Origin: Nelumbo lutea
Taxonomy: Eukaryota > Streptophyta > Magnoliopsida > Proteales > Nelumbonaceae
Reading direction: 5' to 3'
Length of the DNA stretch: 64,000 bases
NCBI GenBank assembly: GCA_022828595.1
Contig: JAKGHH010000002.1
Span: forward strand, 39,154,222-39,218,221
Part shown: piece by piece, positions 44,553 to 55,483 of the stretch
How the letters are laid out: the number at the start of each line of letters is the position of its first letter
Numbering within the stretch: position 1 is the first letter of the stretch
Program-made: the position numbers and the translations under genes
The notes under the pieces: model-generated
What the model saw: only the letters and a program-made list of their open reading frames with translations
Databases searched by the model: none
What the model was told of the DNA's origin: nothing

Positions 44553-45438
44553 TTAAACGGTAGGCCCACTATCCACTCTATCAACGTGCCGCGTCCTACT
44601 TTTATTGCATTCACAATACAAAACCGTATGAACGACGCAACTCCAAAGCACAATCAACCCAAACAAGCAAATCAGCCCCAGCTTCATCACCCAATCCTCA
44701 CCGTCCATCACAACCCTAAACCCCCACCCGAAGCCAAAACCAGAAACCCAGCCAAAACCGCTTCTCCTCCACCATCCACCACCCCGCCTTCACGGCCTCC
44801 CACCCAAGCCGCTCCTCCGTCACCGAAACCACCACCGCGGAGCTCAGCACTGCCCTCAGATATTCGTCCACGATTAGCCCGATAACCGCCACCAACCACC
44901 TCGAACGCGAGTTATCAGCTACCATCGCCGAGATTGTTCTTGGCACGTGATCATAAGCCACCATGATAATGAACACGTAGATAGACGTAACCAACGGTCT
45001 CTTCCAACTCATGAGAATTGCTGTAACCGCAGTCCGGCAACTCGGCCTTCTCCCGGAGTACGCTAGTAACATCGAGTTAACGGATGTTATCGTCGCCAAG
45101 ACAGAGAGGACGTAGGAAGGGAGGAAGAAAAGTGTCTTGAGTGGGAGCAGAGTGAGTGAGTCGGCTCGGGATTCTTTCAAAACCTCCCGAGATTCGAACC
45201 GGGTTGGTGACAACAGTGCTAGAGCTTCGAGGCTGTAGATTTGGTCTTTGAGCTGGCGAGAATAGAGTGATGAACAAAAGAAAAGGAGAGAAAGTGGGAA
45301 GGTGGTGAGGGCAAATATGGAAATAAAAAGTCTTGGGTTGTCTCGAAAGACGTTGAAGGAGGAGTGGAAGAGGGTTTTCAGGGAGCAAAGAGAGCGAGTT
45401 TCATGGAAGATGAATTTTTTCTCCTCTGTTTCAGACAT
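44553..45438 (-). pseudogene. Frameshifted paralogue of the six-span membrane protein
   Basis: From ATG 45438 the frame gives 240 aa, nearly collinear with the gene at 17190-18089 (FHETRSLC, IFALTTFPLSL, RPLVTSIYVF, GWWMVEEKRFW). It then ends at a TAG (44716). The intact copy has 23 bp more in this place, apparently two losses of about 13 and 10 bp. Downstream, in another frame, the expected end is still readable: VMDGEDWVMKLGLICLFGL and RTRHVDRVDSGPTV with a stop at 44553-44555. The protein as encoded would lack the last two membrane segments. It is either a young pseudogene or a truncated product. Four N-terminal membrane segments are intact. Confidence 0.8.
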
Positions 45439-45494
45439 TCTTTTCTCATATCTTCTTCTCTGCTAACAAATCCGACGTTCCTTCTGTCCGGCTT

Positions 45495-45502
45495 TGTTTA
45501 TA
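45495..45502 (-). promoter_or_regulatory. TATA-like box upstream of the paralogue
   Basis: On the minus strand aaatctataaacaaag lies about 57 bp before the ATG at 45438, giving a leader of roughly 30 nt. It is a plausible core promoter. No similar box is obvious before the intact copy. Confidence 0.4.
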
Positions 45503-45509
45503 GATTTGA

Positions 45510-46435
45510 GCACTACTGAAATACCTTCAATTGGAGAAGCTTTTGACCGTTGCATGTGAAAAGCGTTGTTTGTGGGGTACGATAGACGGTCAGGATGGAA
45601 TGAAGGATCTGTGCCACCTTTACAATGGAGATAGACACGATGAACTAGAGAAGAAAACGAGGTTCACTTTTGGGGATTAGGTGGCCATCCGGTTTGACAT
45701 TACTGCATTCGGTTTTTGTTTCGATGATTTTCAAGATTGATTTGTCTTCTTGGCATAAAGGACACCTCAAACAGTAAATGGGTCCATCTAAGTGTGGCCA
45801 TAGAAAAAATCAGCATGCAACCCTCTCATGTATCTCTACGAGTTCGGACGGTCTCGCATATGAAAATGCAGGCCTTCTCGATCTTATCCTCCCGCATTCA
45901 AGGTTATTGGGTTTAGAATCTGAATTTAATTTTTTTATTTTTTATTATATAAATGATAAATAAGTAAAAAAATATGAAAAAACAAGTTTTTTAATTATTT
46001 GATTAAGATATATAAAAACACATATCAATTTAAAATATTATTAAATTCAACACTTAATATAAAAAAGTTTATATGCTTTTTTTAATAATATATGAATTGG
46101 GGAGGATCGGGTTTAATCTAATATAGCACCCTCATCCCTACCCAAAAATCTCTCCTTCAAGGAAAAGATAAAACATGTCAGGGATGGGAGGCTTGGTCAA
46201 CTAGTAACTAGTAAGTAGCTATGGCCTGATGGGTCTATACTTAAGGATTTAACATGCCAAATTCATAAGGGTTTGTTTCAACCTAAATCCAATCCAAAGA
46301 TATTCTTATTACATTTTGACCAATCAAAACATGTCTTGCTGTCATCATTGTTCAAATTTTGTATGGTTTCTATATATTTTTATGCATATAAAAGTATTTC
46401 TTATTTATCATACTTATTTTTTTGAATATAAAATA
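45510..46435. other. Intergenic DNA, no feature
   Basis: AT-rich sequence without recognised gene or repeat borders. The short plus frame at 45778-45963 has no domain. Confidence 0.5.
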
Positions 46436-46439
46436 TAAG

Positions 46440-48325
46440 CGATGTATTTAATTTTTTGGCAAAATTTATCTTTTATCTTTTTTATAACTTTATCTCTTTT
46501 TAATTTTAATTATTTAACTATGACATCATATGTTGATACATTTGACCTCAAAGTTGAATGACCCACTAACAAATGGAAAAACAATTTCATTTTATAATCA
46601 GGTTTTAAAATTTGTATTTCGGTTCCATCTTTACTAAAACTCTTCTAAATAAAATTTTGGCCTATGCTTATGTAATTGAAATTTCATTTCATAAATTTAT
46701 TTATCTATAAAAGCAAGAGATGCAAAGCGATGTCTGTATTCTACCTTGTTCCATAAGATTTAGAAGCACTTTCGCAACCTTCTCTGAGTCCATGGGTGTT
46801 CCCCCTTGCACCCTTTTTGAATTTGAGAATGAAGTCCTTCCTTATAAGGTGTAGGTTGATCAAAAAGATATAACACATAAAATTTTAGCTTCCCTGATTT
46901 TCTTGGGCATAACCTTTTCTATGACATCAATGGCTTAGCTCTTCACGCTTTTTGCATGAATAAGTAAATAACAAAGTATGTGGGCATATGGATAATTGTT
47001 TATTGCACTTATTTTTCTTTAATATGATCAATATAAAATATCAGAAATATGCCTAATTTTTTTTATATTTTATATATTTGTATAATTTTTTGTACTTATT
47101 TATATTTTTTTAAATTTCATTATATAACTATGACTTCATGGGTTGACCCATTTGATTTAGATAGTTGAATTTCTTACCCACCACTTAGAAGAAGGGTGGT
47201 TTCATTTTTGGGTCAATTAAAAAAAAATATGGGTTTTATATTGTTAAAAGTATTGGACATAGATCTTATTAGTAAAGTTTATTAGTGGGAAAGTATCTTA
47301 AATATAGGATTTAATGAGAGAGAATTTAATATCTTAAATATAAATTCAATAAGAGGGAATTAAATGAGGTGAAAAGTATTAATTCAAATTACAGTTTCAT
47401 TCCCAACAACTGGAGATGGACTGAATTAAAAAATAGGGATATTTTTTTCAAAAAATTCTACACATAGATCTAAATAGTGGAATTTATTAGTGAGAAAAAT
47501 ACATTAAATATTGGATTTAACGAGTAGAATAAGAATTAATACTTAAAATATAAGATTCACGAAAGGAATAAAATGAAGTGATAAAAAATAATAATTCAAA
47601 CTATGCTTTCAACCCTCGCAATTGGACATGGACTAAATTCAAAAATAAGGATATTTTAATCAAAGATTCAAAGTTCCACACACTCATCGAGTTAACAAAT
47701 AGCCGAGCAAGTGATTCAAAGTTGTCGCTTATTGCATTAGCACATGCAGTGGTTTTAAGTGTTACTCGGTAAAGTCCATTTGGGTGCCCTAGCGGGTGCA
47801 TGAAATTATTGTTGGAGTTCGTAGTGGTGCTGCTCGATTGGTGGACTAGAGCAGCGCTAATGAGTAGTTGTGTTACCACATCGATTGGTGGATTAGTACA
47901 ATATAAAAAAATATATATTCTAATTTTTTATATTTATTTCTATTTAAAAATTTTATTATTTATCTACGCCATCATGGGTTGACCAACGTGACCAAGATAG
48001 TTGAATTGCTTACGCACCACTTAGATGGAAAGATGATTTCATTTTTGGGTTAATTGTAAAAGGTATTTGATATAAATCTAATTAGTATAATCTATTAATG
48101 AAAAAATACCTTAAATATGGGATTTAATGAGAGAGAATTTAATACCTTAAATATAAAATTCAACAAGAGGGAATTAAATGAGGTTAAAAGTAGTGATTTA
48201 AATTATACTTTCAACCCTTCCAATCAAAGATGGAAGAAATTCAAAAATAGGGGTATTTTAGTCAAAGAAAAGTTTTACACCCTCATTCATACTTTTAAGA
48301 GTATATACATACATACATATACACG
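46440..48325. repeat. Array of degenerate ~230-bp repeat units, Helitron-like flank
   Basis: Three related units are seen at about 47254-47465, 47466-47690 and 48060-48290. Each has ggatttaa.gagagaatttaa, ttcaa.aagagggaattaaatga, ttcaacccttccaa.tggag and a final tcaaagaaa.gttcca.ac. A second motif (catgggttgacc..gttgaattgcttac.caccactt) precedes units at 46505, 47125 and 47970. The same motifs recur at 62460-63250. The right end, read on the minus strand, is tatatactcttaaaagtatg, similar to 5' ends of plant Helitrons. No coding. Confidence 0.6.
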
Positions 48326-48337
48326 CAAAACCGTGTC

Positions 48338-49110
48338 ATGGTAAGACTTTGGTGTTTGGTTCAGTTTTATGGGAGTTTTATTTCTGAATTCATTCCTTTG
48401 TTCAAGGTGATCCTTCGTGTTGGCACTTGTAGACTTCTTATGTGGTTTTTAGATGCTTATTTAGTGATTTACTCCCAATGCTCAACTTACTTTTTTTTCC
48501 ATCAACTTGATCTAATCCTTGTGTTGTCTTATTGTTTTTATTTCATGTTACTAGTCTTTTGATTGGGTCTTTGTTAACTGTTTTGAGCTTGTTTTGTAAT
48601 CCAAGCATGAACGAATGAACTATGTTAGTATATACTATGAACTATGTTAGTTTATACTAGTAAATGTGCATGTGCCTCCACATATAACTTTACATAACAA
48701 TGTGGCAAGAGAGATAGATTAACCTTCTTTTAGCCCCGGGTCTCAATTTTTAAGTTTGTATTGTCATCGGTTGGGGTTCCCTTAGCAATTTATCTTCAAG
48801 CAAAAATAAAATAAAATTGCGGGGTGGATAAGACTTTGGTGTTTGGTTCAATTTTATAGGAGTTTTTCTTCTGAGTGGAGGGAGATCCTTCATGTGGGCA
48901 CTTCTAGACTTCTTATGTGGTTTTTAGAGGTTTATTTAAAGGTTTATTCCCAACGCTCAACTTACTTTTTTTTCCAGCAACTTGGTCTAATCTCGGGTGT
49001 TGTTTTATGTTTTCTATTTCATGTTAGTACCTACTATTTTTTTGGGTGTTTATTGATTGTTTTTGAGCTTGTTTTGTAATCCAAGAATGAATGAATGAAT
49101 TATGCTTTTA
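48338..49110. repeat. Direct repeat of ~300 bp, two copies
   Basis: 48338-48650 and 48829-49105 share taagactttggtgtttggtt, cttcttatgtggtttttaga, gctcaacttacttttttttcc and gagcttgttttgtaatccaa. The second copy ends in a short A-rich tract (about 49120), as retroposed sequences do. Between them (48657-48683) is a hairpin preceded, on the minus strand's 3' side, by CTAG (ATGTG-gagg-CACAT...tttactag), which looks like a Helitron 3' terminus. No frame matches a known protein. Confidence 0.6.
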
Positions 49111-49504
49111 TGGCTTCAAAAAAAATAACAATAATAATTTTAATATCTTTATTGTAACCCATTAAGTGGTAAAAGCATGGGGTGCTAGTGGAATTATTAT
49201 TGTTATCATCTCAACACCTAGTTATGAAATTATGTTTTACCATTGTTTCTCGAAACATATTTTCAAATATAGATTTTTCGATAAACATATGATTTCAAAT
49301 TCACTCATGAATTTTAAAGCGAACCTAAAACAAATGTTCACCAATTTATTGCGCTATCTTGCAATTTGCTCACACATTTCCTGTAGCATTGCACATAAGT
49401 CCAAAGTAACAAGCCCTAATTGCCAATGCAACTTATTCACTATAGGCCTGCGAAAACCAATCTTGAGTGTTGCCTTCGGGCTAACAGCCTAGTTGTAATG
49501 AGCC

Positions 49505-49648
49505 CTATGTAGCAAAATCCCTGAGTAACCAATCCTAGCCACTCAGTCTAAGGCCTTGGATAACCAGTTCCAGGCACAGCAATGTCTGACCAATGCCAAA
49601 CACTCAGTCAATGCCCTAGATAACCAATCCCGAGCACATAGCATAAAG
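49505..49648. repeat. Minisatellite flanking the copia element, left part
   Basis: Degenerate units of about 33-38 bp with the core agcaaaa.ccctaggtaacc then aatcc.aggcact. It is continued on the other side of the copia element at 54174-54384. Confidence 0.7.
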
Positions 49649-49654
49649 AATATC

Positions 49655-49889
49655 TGTATGGATCAAAATTCAAAGGAATGGCTATTTTGTCTTATCTTTC
49701 AATGGAGGCAATCGCCTCATATATATACAATTACATCATGATCAAATTAGAAACTTCCTAAAACCATACATTCCTAAAACTCTATCAACAATATTAGCAA
49801 CTTACAATATTAGCAACTTCCTAAATACAATATTAGCAACTTCCTAAATAATATCTTTCTAAATATATACAGTATTTACAATATCTCCA
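49655..49889 (-). repeat. 3' LTR of the copia element
   Basis: 235 bp. On the minus strand it runs TGGAGATATTG...CATACA. It contains three copies of gcaacttcctaaatacaata-like words (49800-49856). The left limit at 49655 is inferred from the TG/CA ends. Confidence 0.65.
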
Positions 49890-49908
49890 TTACTCCCCCT
49901 CAAGTTGG
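49890..49908 (-). other. Polypurine tract of the copia element
   Basis: On the minus strand ccaacttgagggggagtaa precedes the LTR, the usual plant copia tract. Confidence 0.75.
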
Positions 49909-50868
49909 AGCATGTAGGTCACGTATGCCCAACTTGCAAAGAAGAAAATTGAACTGTCGTCGGCCAAGTGCCTTTGTCAAAATATCTGCCAACTGATTGT
50001 AAGTCTGTACATGAGCAGTCTCAATAGTCCGGGCATGCAAGGCATCACGAACAAAGTGACAATCAACCTTTATATGTTTGGTGCGCTCATGAAACACCAG
50101 ATTAGTTGTAATATACATAGCGGCACGACTATCACAATGCAATTTCATAGGTCTGGGATGTTCCACCCCAAAATCACGAAGGACACTCTTCAACCATTTC
50201 AATTCACACATCGTAGCAGCCAGAGACCTGTACTCTGCTTCTGCAGATGACTTTGAGACGGTATGTTGCTTCTTGGTTTTCTAGGAAACAGGAGACCGTC
50301 CAAGCATTACAAAGTATGCACTTAAAGAGCATCGTGTCAAAGGACAACTGGCCCAGTCGGAGTCACAATAAGCATATAATTTAAGATCACTATTGATGCC
50401 CAAGATGATTCCTTGTCCTGGATTTCCTTTTAAGTGCCGGACCACCCGTAGAGCTACATCCCAATGTTCTTGTTGTGGTTGTTGCATAAATCGAGCCAAT
50501 ATATGCACAAAATAACAAATTTCAGGTCGTGTTATAGTAAGATAAATTAATCTCCCTACCAGACATCTATATTTTTCTGGGTCATCCAGGAACTTCCCGT
50601 CGGCCAGTGCGAGTCGATGATTTTGTTCCATGGGCAGATGGGCCGGTTTAGCCCCCAGTAATCCTATTTCAGAAATAATATCTAATGCATATTTTCGCTG
50701 GTAGAGATAGATGCCCTCATCTCCTCTAGCGACTTCGATGCCAAGAAAATACTTTAGTGTTCCAAGATCCTTCATGTGAAAACACCAACTCATATATTGT
50801 TTGAATTGATGTATCATCTCCCCATCGTTTCCTCCCACGACAAGATCATCACATACACCAAAACACAT
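49900..50868 (-). pseudogene. Reverse transcriptase end and RNase H of the copia element
   Basis: The frame 50868-50281 reads DDLVVGGND, MKDLGTLKYFLGIEVAR, ALDIISEIGLLGAKP and LVGRLIYLTITRPEICYFV, then LYAYCDSDWASCP (RNase H Asp). It is stopped by TAG at 50281-50283 where Trp (TGG) is expected. The rest (50280-49900) continues in the same frame: SKSSAEAEYRSLAA, LHCDSRAAMYI, FHERTKHIKVDCHFVRD and LADILTKAL. The YVDD box at the upstream edge has lost one base (about 50850): the first half reads VLVYV in another frame and DDLVV follows in this one. Confidence 0.88.
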
Positions 50869-50869
50869 A

Positions 50870-51320
50870 GTGTAGCTCCATTTTTATGGTAAGTGAATAT
50901 AGAATAGTCTGAATGTGATTGAGTAAAACCATACGTCTTTAACGCCGTACCTAATTTGGCAAACCAGTTTCTGGGTGCCTGTCACAATCCGTATAGAGAT
51001 TTGTGCAGACGACATACTTTTCCTGAATGTGTAGATGAAAGACCGGGCGGCAATCGCATATACACCTCTTCCACCAGGTCACCATGCAAAAAGGCATTAT
51101 GCATGTCCATCTGATGAAGCTCCCACTTTCGTGCCGCTGCTACAGCCAAGAACAACCAAACAGTCACCATCTTTGCCACTGGTGCGAAAGTCTCATTATA
51201 GTCTATCCTGGTCTTCTGGTTGTTCCCTAAAATCACCAATCTTGCCTTGTGTCTTTCGATCGTTCCATCTGAATATACTTGGTCTTGTATACCCATTTGC
51301 ACCCGATGGCTCACTTCCCG
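50870..51320 (-). pseudogene. Reverse transcriptase N-terminal part of the copia element
   Basis: [25 protein letters not shown] and [15 protein letters not shown] (catalytic Asp70 of this frame) are followed by YMRLPPG and [12 protein letters not shown] then replaces the Arg codon of the LYGLRQAPR-type motif. The reading goes on after the stop with QAPRNWFAKLG to about 50870. Upstream, one base is missing before SDGTIER. Polymerase function would need both halves in frame. Confidence 0.88.
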
Positions 51321-51599
51321 GGCAACGGTTCAAGGGTCCAGGTCCCATTGCGCTCGAGAGCTTCAATTTCTTCCTTCATGGCTTGTCTCCAATGTGACTC
51401 ACGGATTGCTTCTGAAAAATATGTGGGACTTTCCTTGCAGTTATAGCTGTCAAAAGCTGTCTATGTCTCAAAGAAAAGTTAGTACAAGTCACGTAACGTG
51501 TAATAGGATAGGACGCACCTAAGGAGTGATATGATGTGGCATGATCCGCGAGGGGGTCATTAATGTGTTGCACTGTGTGGCATATATAGTCCTTCAGCT

Positions 51600-52846
51600 T
51601 CTCAGGAGGACGCCTTTCCCTACATCCTCGGCCAAGGTTTTTCCTTCACTGTTGCTTTCCAAGTTCACGTTGCCTTCTCTCTGTTCATTAAGATCTTCAC
51701 CACTCCCCCTTGCTTCCGGAGTCACATCTTCTTCAGGAGTTGATTCATCATTCGAATTTTCTGCACTATTCGCCTCATGGTCATCAAAGAATTGTGCATC
51801 ATTATTACAGACAGATGGTTGCTCAGTCACACCAGGGTTAAGGGATTCAGAAACAACAGCTTTATAAGAAAATGTATGTTCAGAAAATACAACATCACGA
51901 GATACAAAAAACTCATTTGTATCTAAGTCATAGAGTCTCCATCCTTTCTTACCGAAAGGGTACCCAACAAATATGCACCTTTGACTTCGAGAACCAAACT
52001 TGTCTTTGTCACGCCCCTGATAATGAGCATGACATAAACACCCAAAAACATGAATATGTTTGTAAGTTGGTTCCTTCCAAACAACAATTCACATGGACTC
52101 TTTCCTTCGAGTAAAGAACTTGGAGTACGATTAATTAGGTACTCGGCAGTCAACACACATTCACCCCAAAAACTCACCGGTAAGTTTGCATGAAAACGCA
52201 AAGCACGTGCAACATTTAGAATGTGTCGATGCTTGCATTCCACCCTGCCGTTTTGCTGAGGCGTCTCTACACAAGATGATTGTTGAATGATGCCATGAAT
52301 ATTATAGTAATTACTCAATGCTACAAATTCTGACCCATTATCACTTCTTATCACCCTAACCTTACTGTCGAATTGGGTCATTACCATGGCACAAAATTTC
52401 ACAATATTAGCTTCAACTTCACTCTTTTCTGCCATTAAATAAATCCACACTACCCGTGAATAATCATCAACGTTGGTTAGGAAATATATAGCACCACATG
52501 AAGCAGGAGTACGATATGGTCCCCAAACATCACAATGAATTAAGGCAAAAGGTGCAGAAGCTTTATTAGAACTTAGAGGAAACATATCACGAGTTTGTTT
52601 AGCTCTTAAACAAATATCACACAACTCACTGGATGTTTCTTGACTAGCAAGTTTATTTTTGATAGTAGGAAGTAAACTAACAACTTGTATTGAGGGATGT
52701 CCCATTCGCCAGTGCCACAGCTCATATGAGTCCACCTTTTCCAACCTGCATGCACTTGTCCTTGCCACATAGAGCCAAAGATAGACCCCATCACGCTTCT
52801 CACCCACACCAATCACTGTCCTCGAAGTGGGGTCCTCATTACACAT
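51600..52846 (-). pseudogene. Integrase of the copia element
   Basis: The 307-codon frame begins inside the gag-pre-integrase part (LWHWRMGH, H45 and H50) with C76 and C79 completing the zinc site. D106 (IHCDVWGPY), D169 (IRSDNGSEF) and E203 (NGRVECKH) form the complete DDE triad. Residue 204 is Cys where Arg is usual. A one-base deletion near 52073 shifts the frame. The C-terminal part (GRDKDKFGSRSQRC, FGKKGWRLYDLD, acidic linker DDHEANSAENSND) continues in another frame to a stop near 51594. It would insert the cDNA into the genome. Confidence 0.88.
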
Positions 52847-52953
52847 AATTTGTCAAAAAACGTGACTGTACATTTTAATTCAACAATAAATTGAGACACA
52901 GATATCAAATTGCAATTCAAATTGGGAACATATAAAACATGTTGTAAGTACAA

Positions 52954-53163
52954 TCAATTCCCAAGTTGTACTTCTCCTTCTTGCAACGCCATCATATTCT
53001 TTCCATCAGGGAGTCCAATGGCGCACGGAGCGATTTCATGCACATTTTTCAATAGCTCCAAAGTCCCAGTCATATTATGAGAACACCCTGAATCAATCAC
53101 CCACATTTTCTTACCCGTCAATTTTTCTGACGTGGATTCCTTGTGAGAATTGATCATCGCCAT
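52954..53163 (-). pseudogene. Protease of the copia element
   Basis: KMWVIDSGCSHNMTG holds the DSG active-site triad (D24 of this frame), followed by LPDGKNMMALQEGEVQLGN. Copia proteases commonly read WxxDSGAxxHM. The link to integrase (52950-52850) is in another frame. Confidence 0.85.
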
Positions 53164-54125
53164 TAATGTTTCCCATTGTTCATCATTAAGTCTGGGAAAA
53201 CCAACTTTATCGCTGGTCCGTACAGTCGCAGCAGTGGTGCCGGTGTCACAGCTTCCTGGTGTTTGGATAGCATTGGCCGCCGTTGAACCAAATCCTCCTC
53301 AACCTCTTCCGGTTCCCGTGCCTCGACCTCCTCGTCCTCCACGACCACCAGAGCGACCTCCTTTGCTTGTAACCACCAATCTAGGTAGCCTACAAGCTGG
53401 AAGCATTCGAGTACCTCATGTCCAATTTTCCCACAGTGAGAGCACGTCTTCTCATCCTTGTTTTGAGATTTGGTTCTATTTCCAGTTTGCACAGCAAATC
53501 CTACAGCCTCTGCTCATTCTTCACGTGCTCAAGCCACCGTTTTGTGTCGTTCTTCTTGCACAATTATTGCATATATTCGGTTTAAAAAAGATAAAGGTTT
53601 TGTACTCAAAATGTTCGATCTAACAGTACCATAAACTGCACTATCAAGACCCATGAGGAATTGATGAATTTTCTCCTTTTCCCGCTCCAACGTCAGCTCG
53701 GTCGCCGCTCCACACTTGCATCCACTACACGTGCATTGTGGGTTCTTCACATACCCAGCCAACTCCTCCCACATGGTCTTCATCTTCCCATAATATGCGG
53801 ATACAGTCATACCTTCCTGTTTGCAATTGGCCAAGTTGCTCTTCAATTGGTGAATCCGCAGATCATTCCCGATGGCGAACCATACCCGAAGATCTTCCCA
53901 CAGTTCCTTTGCTGTCTCCATATAGGAGATCGTAGACCGGAGCCCTGGTTCTATGGTATTGAATATCCATGCTACCAACATGGAATTCACACTACACCAA
54001 TCTTCCAATTCGCCGGCATCATCACCAGGTTTTGTCACATTTCCTTCAAGGAAAGCTAATTTCTTCTTTGCTCGGAACGCGTATTTCACAGCTTTGGCCC
54101 ATTCATCATAGTTATCCCCTTTCAA
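53163..54125 (-). pseudogene. Gag of the copia element, N-terminus missing
   Basis: 54125-53529 reads GDNYDEWAKAVKYAF, LEDWCSVNSMLVAWIF, ETAKELWEDLRVWFA and MTVSAYYGKMKTMWEELAGY, the UBN2/gag-polypeptide type of copia elements. Two TGA stops (at Arg positions, about 53529 and 53514) separate it from the nucleocapsid part: CSHCGKIGHEVLEC (C17-x2-C20-x4-H25-x4-C30 of that frame). The true start lies in the deleted 5' end. Confidence 0.85.
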
Positions 54126-54132
54126 GACGATA

Positions 54133-54172
54133 AACTTCCTAAATACAATATTAGCAACTTCCTAAATAATAT
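54133..54172 (-). repeat. 5' LTR remnant of the copia element
   Basis: About 40 bp identical in order to 49817-49856 (acttcctaaatacaatatta, gcaacttcctaaataatatc). Both LTR ends are lacking here, and gag follows directly on the left, so a deletion removed the rest of the LTR, the primer site and the gag start. Confidence 0.7.
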
Positions 54173-54173
54173 C

Positions 54174-54384
54174 ATAGCAAAATCACTGGGTAATTAGTAC
54201 CAGACGCTTGGCCAAAAGCCCTAGGTAACTAGTTATATCCATACAGCAAAAGCCCTAGGTAACCAAATTCAAGCACGCAACAAAAACCCTAGATAACCAA
54301 TCCCAGGTTTTCAACCAAAAGCCTTGGGTAACTAATCCTAGGCATTTAACAAAAACCCTGGTAACCATTCCCTAGCATTAACAG
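54174..54384. repeat. Minisatellite flanking the copia element, right part
   Basis: Five to six units of 32-39 bp with agcaaaagccctaggtaacc and aatcccagg.. words, the same family as 49505-49648. Confidence 0.75.
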
Positions 54385-54675
54385 TTTATTTCATCTCCCT
54401 ACATCTTGATAAACAGAGTGCAAATGCGAACATAGCAACCACAAATTTTGCCCTAAACCAAAAATTGCAAAAGAGATTGACAATAGTGACCTCCAAATCC
54501 TGCCCTTTTCTCCCTATAAATAGAGAAGGCTCAAAACTCCCTAGAAGAGTTATTACTTTCTCCCTACATGAGTTTGGCTTGTTCGACTCGTCTTTGTCCT
54601 CCCTCTCTCTAATTCTCTATTGGTTCACCACCATTCTCTCTTGACTATCGGAGACCAACTACCAGATTAGAGTCC

Positions 54676-55345
54676 ATGGGGCCAATACTATACAATTCCA
54701 AAGCTAATGGAGCCAAACCCCTCTCTTCTCCAACTCCTTTTAATGTTTATCTCTCCTACATAGATGGTACCCCACTTTCAAATCCATGCAATAGTATTGT
54801 AGGTGCTTTACATTTTGTCACCATGACACGCCATAACATGGCCTTCACTATTAAGGCTTTCAACTTATGTAATCACCTACTAATGTTCATTGGTTCATTG
54901 TCAACATAATTCTCTGTTATCTCAAAGGGACCACTGACATGAGACTCTACTTCTCAATGATTAACTAATTATTTCAGCCTTTAGGGATGCCAATTGGGTT
55001 GGATGCCCTAATGACTGTTGCTCGACTAGTGGTTATGCAGTATATCTTAGCCCCAATTTGATCTCTTAGAAATAACACAAGCAATCCACAATAGTACACT
55101 CCAGCATTGAGACTGAATTTCGTGCACTTATTAAGCCATGGCTGAAGTTGTTGGGATCTCCACTCTTCTACGTGAAATAGAGGTGTGTCTCTCTCTACCC
55201 ATCCAGTCGTGTGGTATGATAACACCAACGCCCACTTATTTAGTGGTTAATCCCATCTTCCACAATCTAACTAAACATGTTGAAATCAACTTGAATTTCA
55301 TTCAAAGAGTCCTTTGTACCCAACGCTACTTGTACAACTACATAA
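54676..55345 (+). pseudogene. Ty1/copia relic: RT end and RNase H
   Basis: The plus strand reads GAKPLSSPTPFNVYL, YIDGTPLSNP and SIVGALHFVTMTRHNMAFT, followed in other frames by pieces of the RNase H domain (around 54975-55345: DANWVGCPNDCCSTSGYAV-like reading and NPIFHNLTKHVEINLNFI). This is the well-known end of copia pol. It is on the opposite strand from the element to its left and differs from it in sequence, so it is a separate, older insertion. No LTR is seen. Confidence 0.8.
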
Positions 55346-55483
55346 TTTCTCCATGAATAAATCTGGGCATCAACCATCATTATGAATATTCTTTTTCTTC
55401 CCTCTCTCTCCTTTCTTCAAATTGTATCCTCTGTCATATTTATTGAAAATTTCAGATTTCTTCTTTCATTCGTCTAAGATAAT

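Larger units (their letters stand above)
49655..54172 (-). mobile_element. Ty1/copia retrotransposon, 5' end deleted, lightly damaged pol
   Basis: The order on the minus strand is gag, zinc knuckle, protease, integrase, reverse transcriptase and RNase H. Integrase before RT is the mark of Ty1/copia. The 3' LTR (49655-49889) is complete, while the 5' LTR is reduced to about 40 bp (54133-54172) and the leader with the primer site is gone. Damage is limited to single-base deletions and point stops, so most domains read clearly. It sits in the middle of a minisatellite. Confidence 0.92.

Noticed and set aside
44586..44885. 99-codon Pro-rich plus-strand frame
   Set aside because: It is the complement of the C-terminal part of the paralogue pseudogene.
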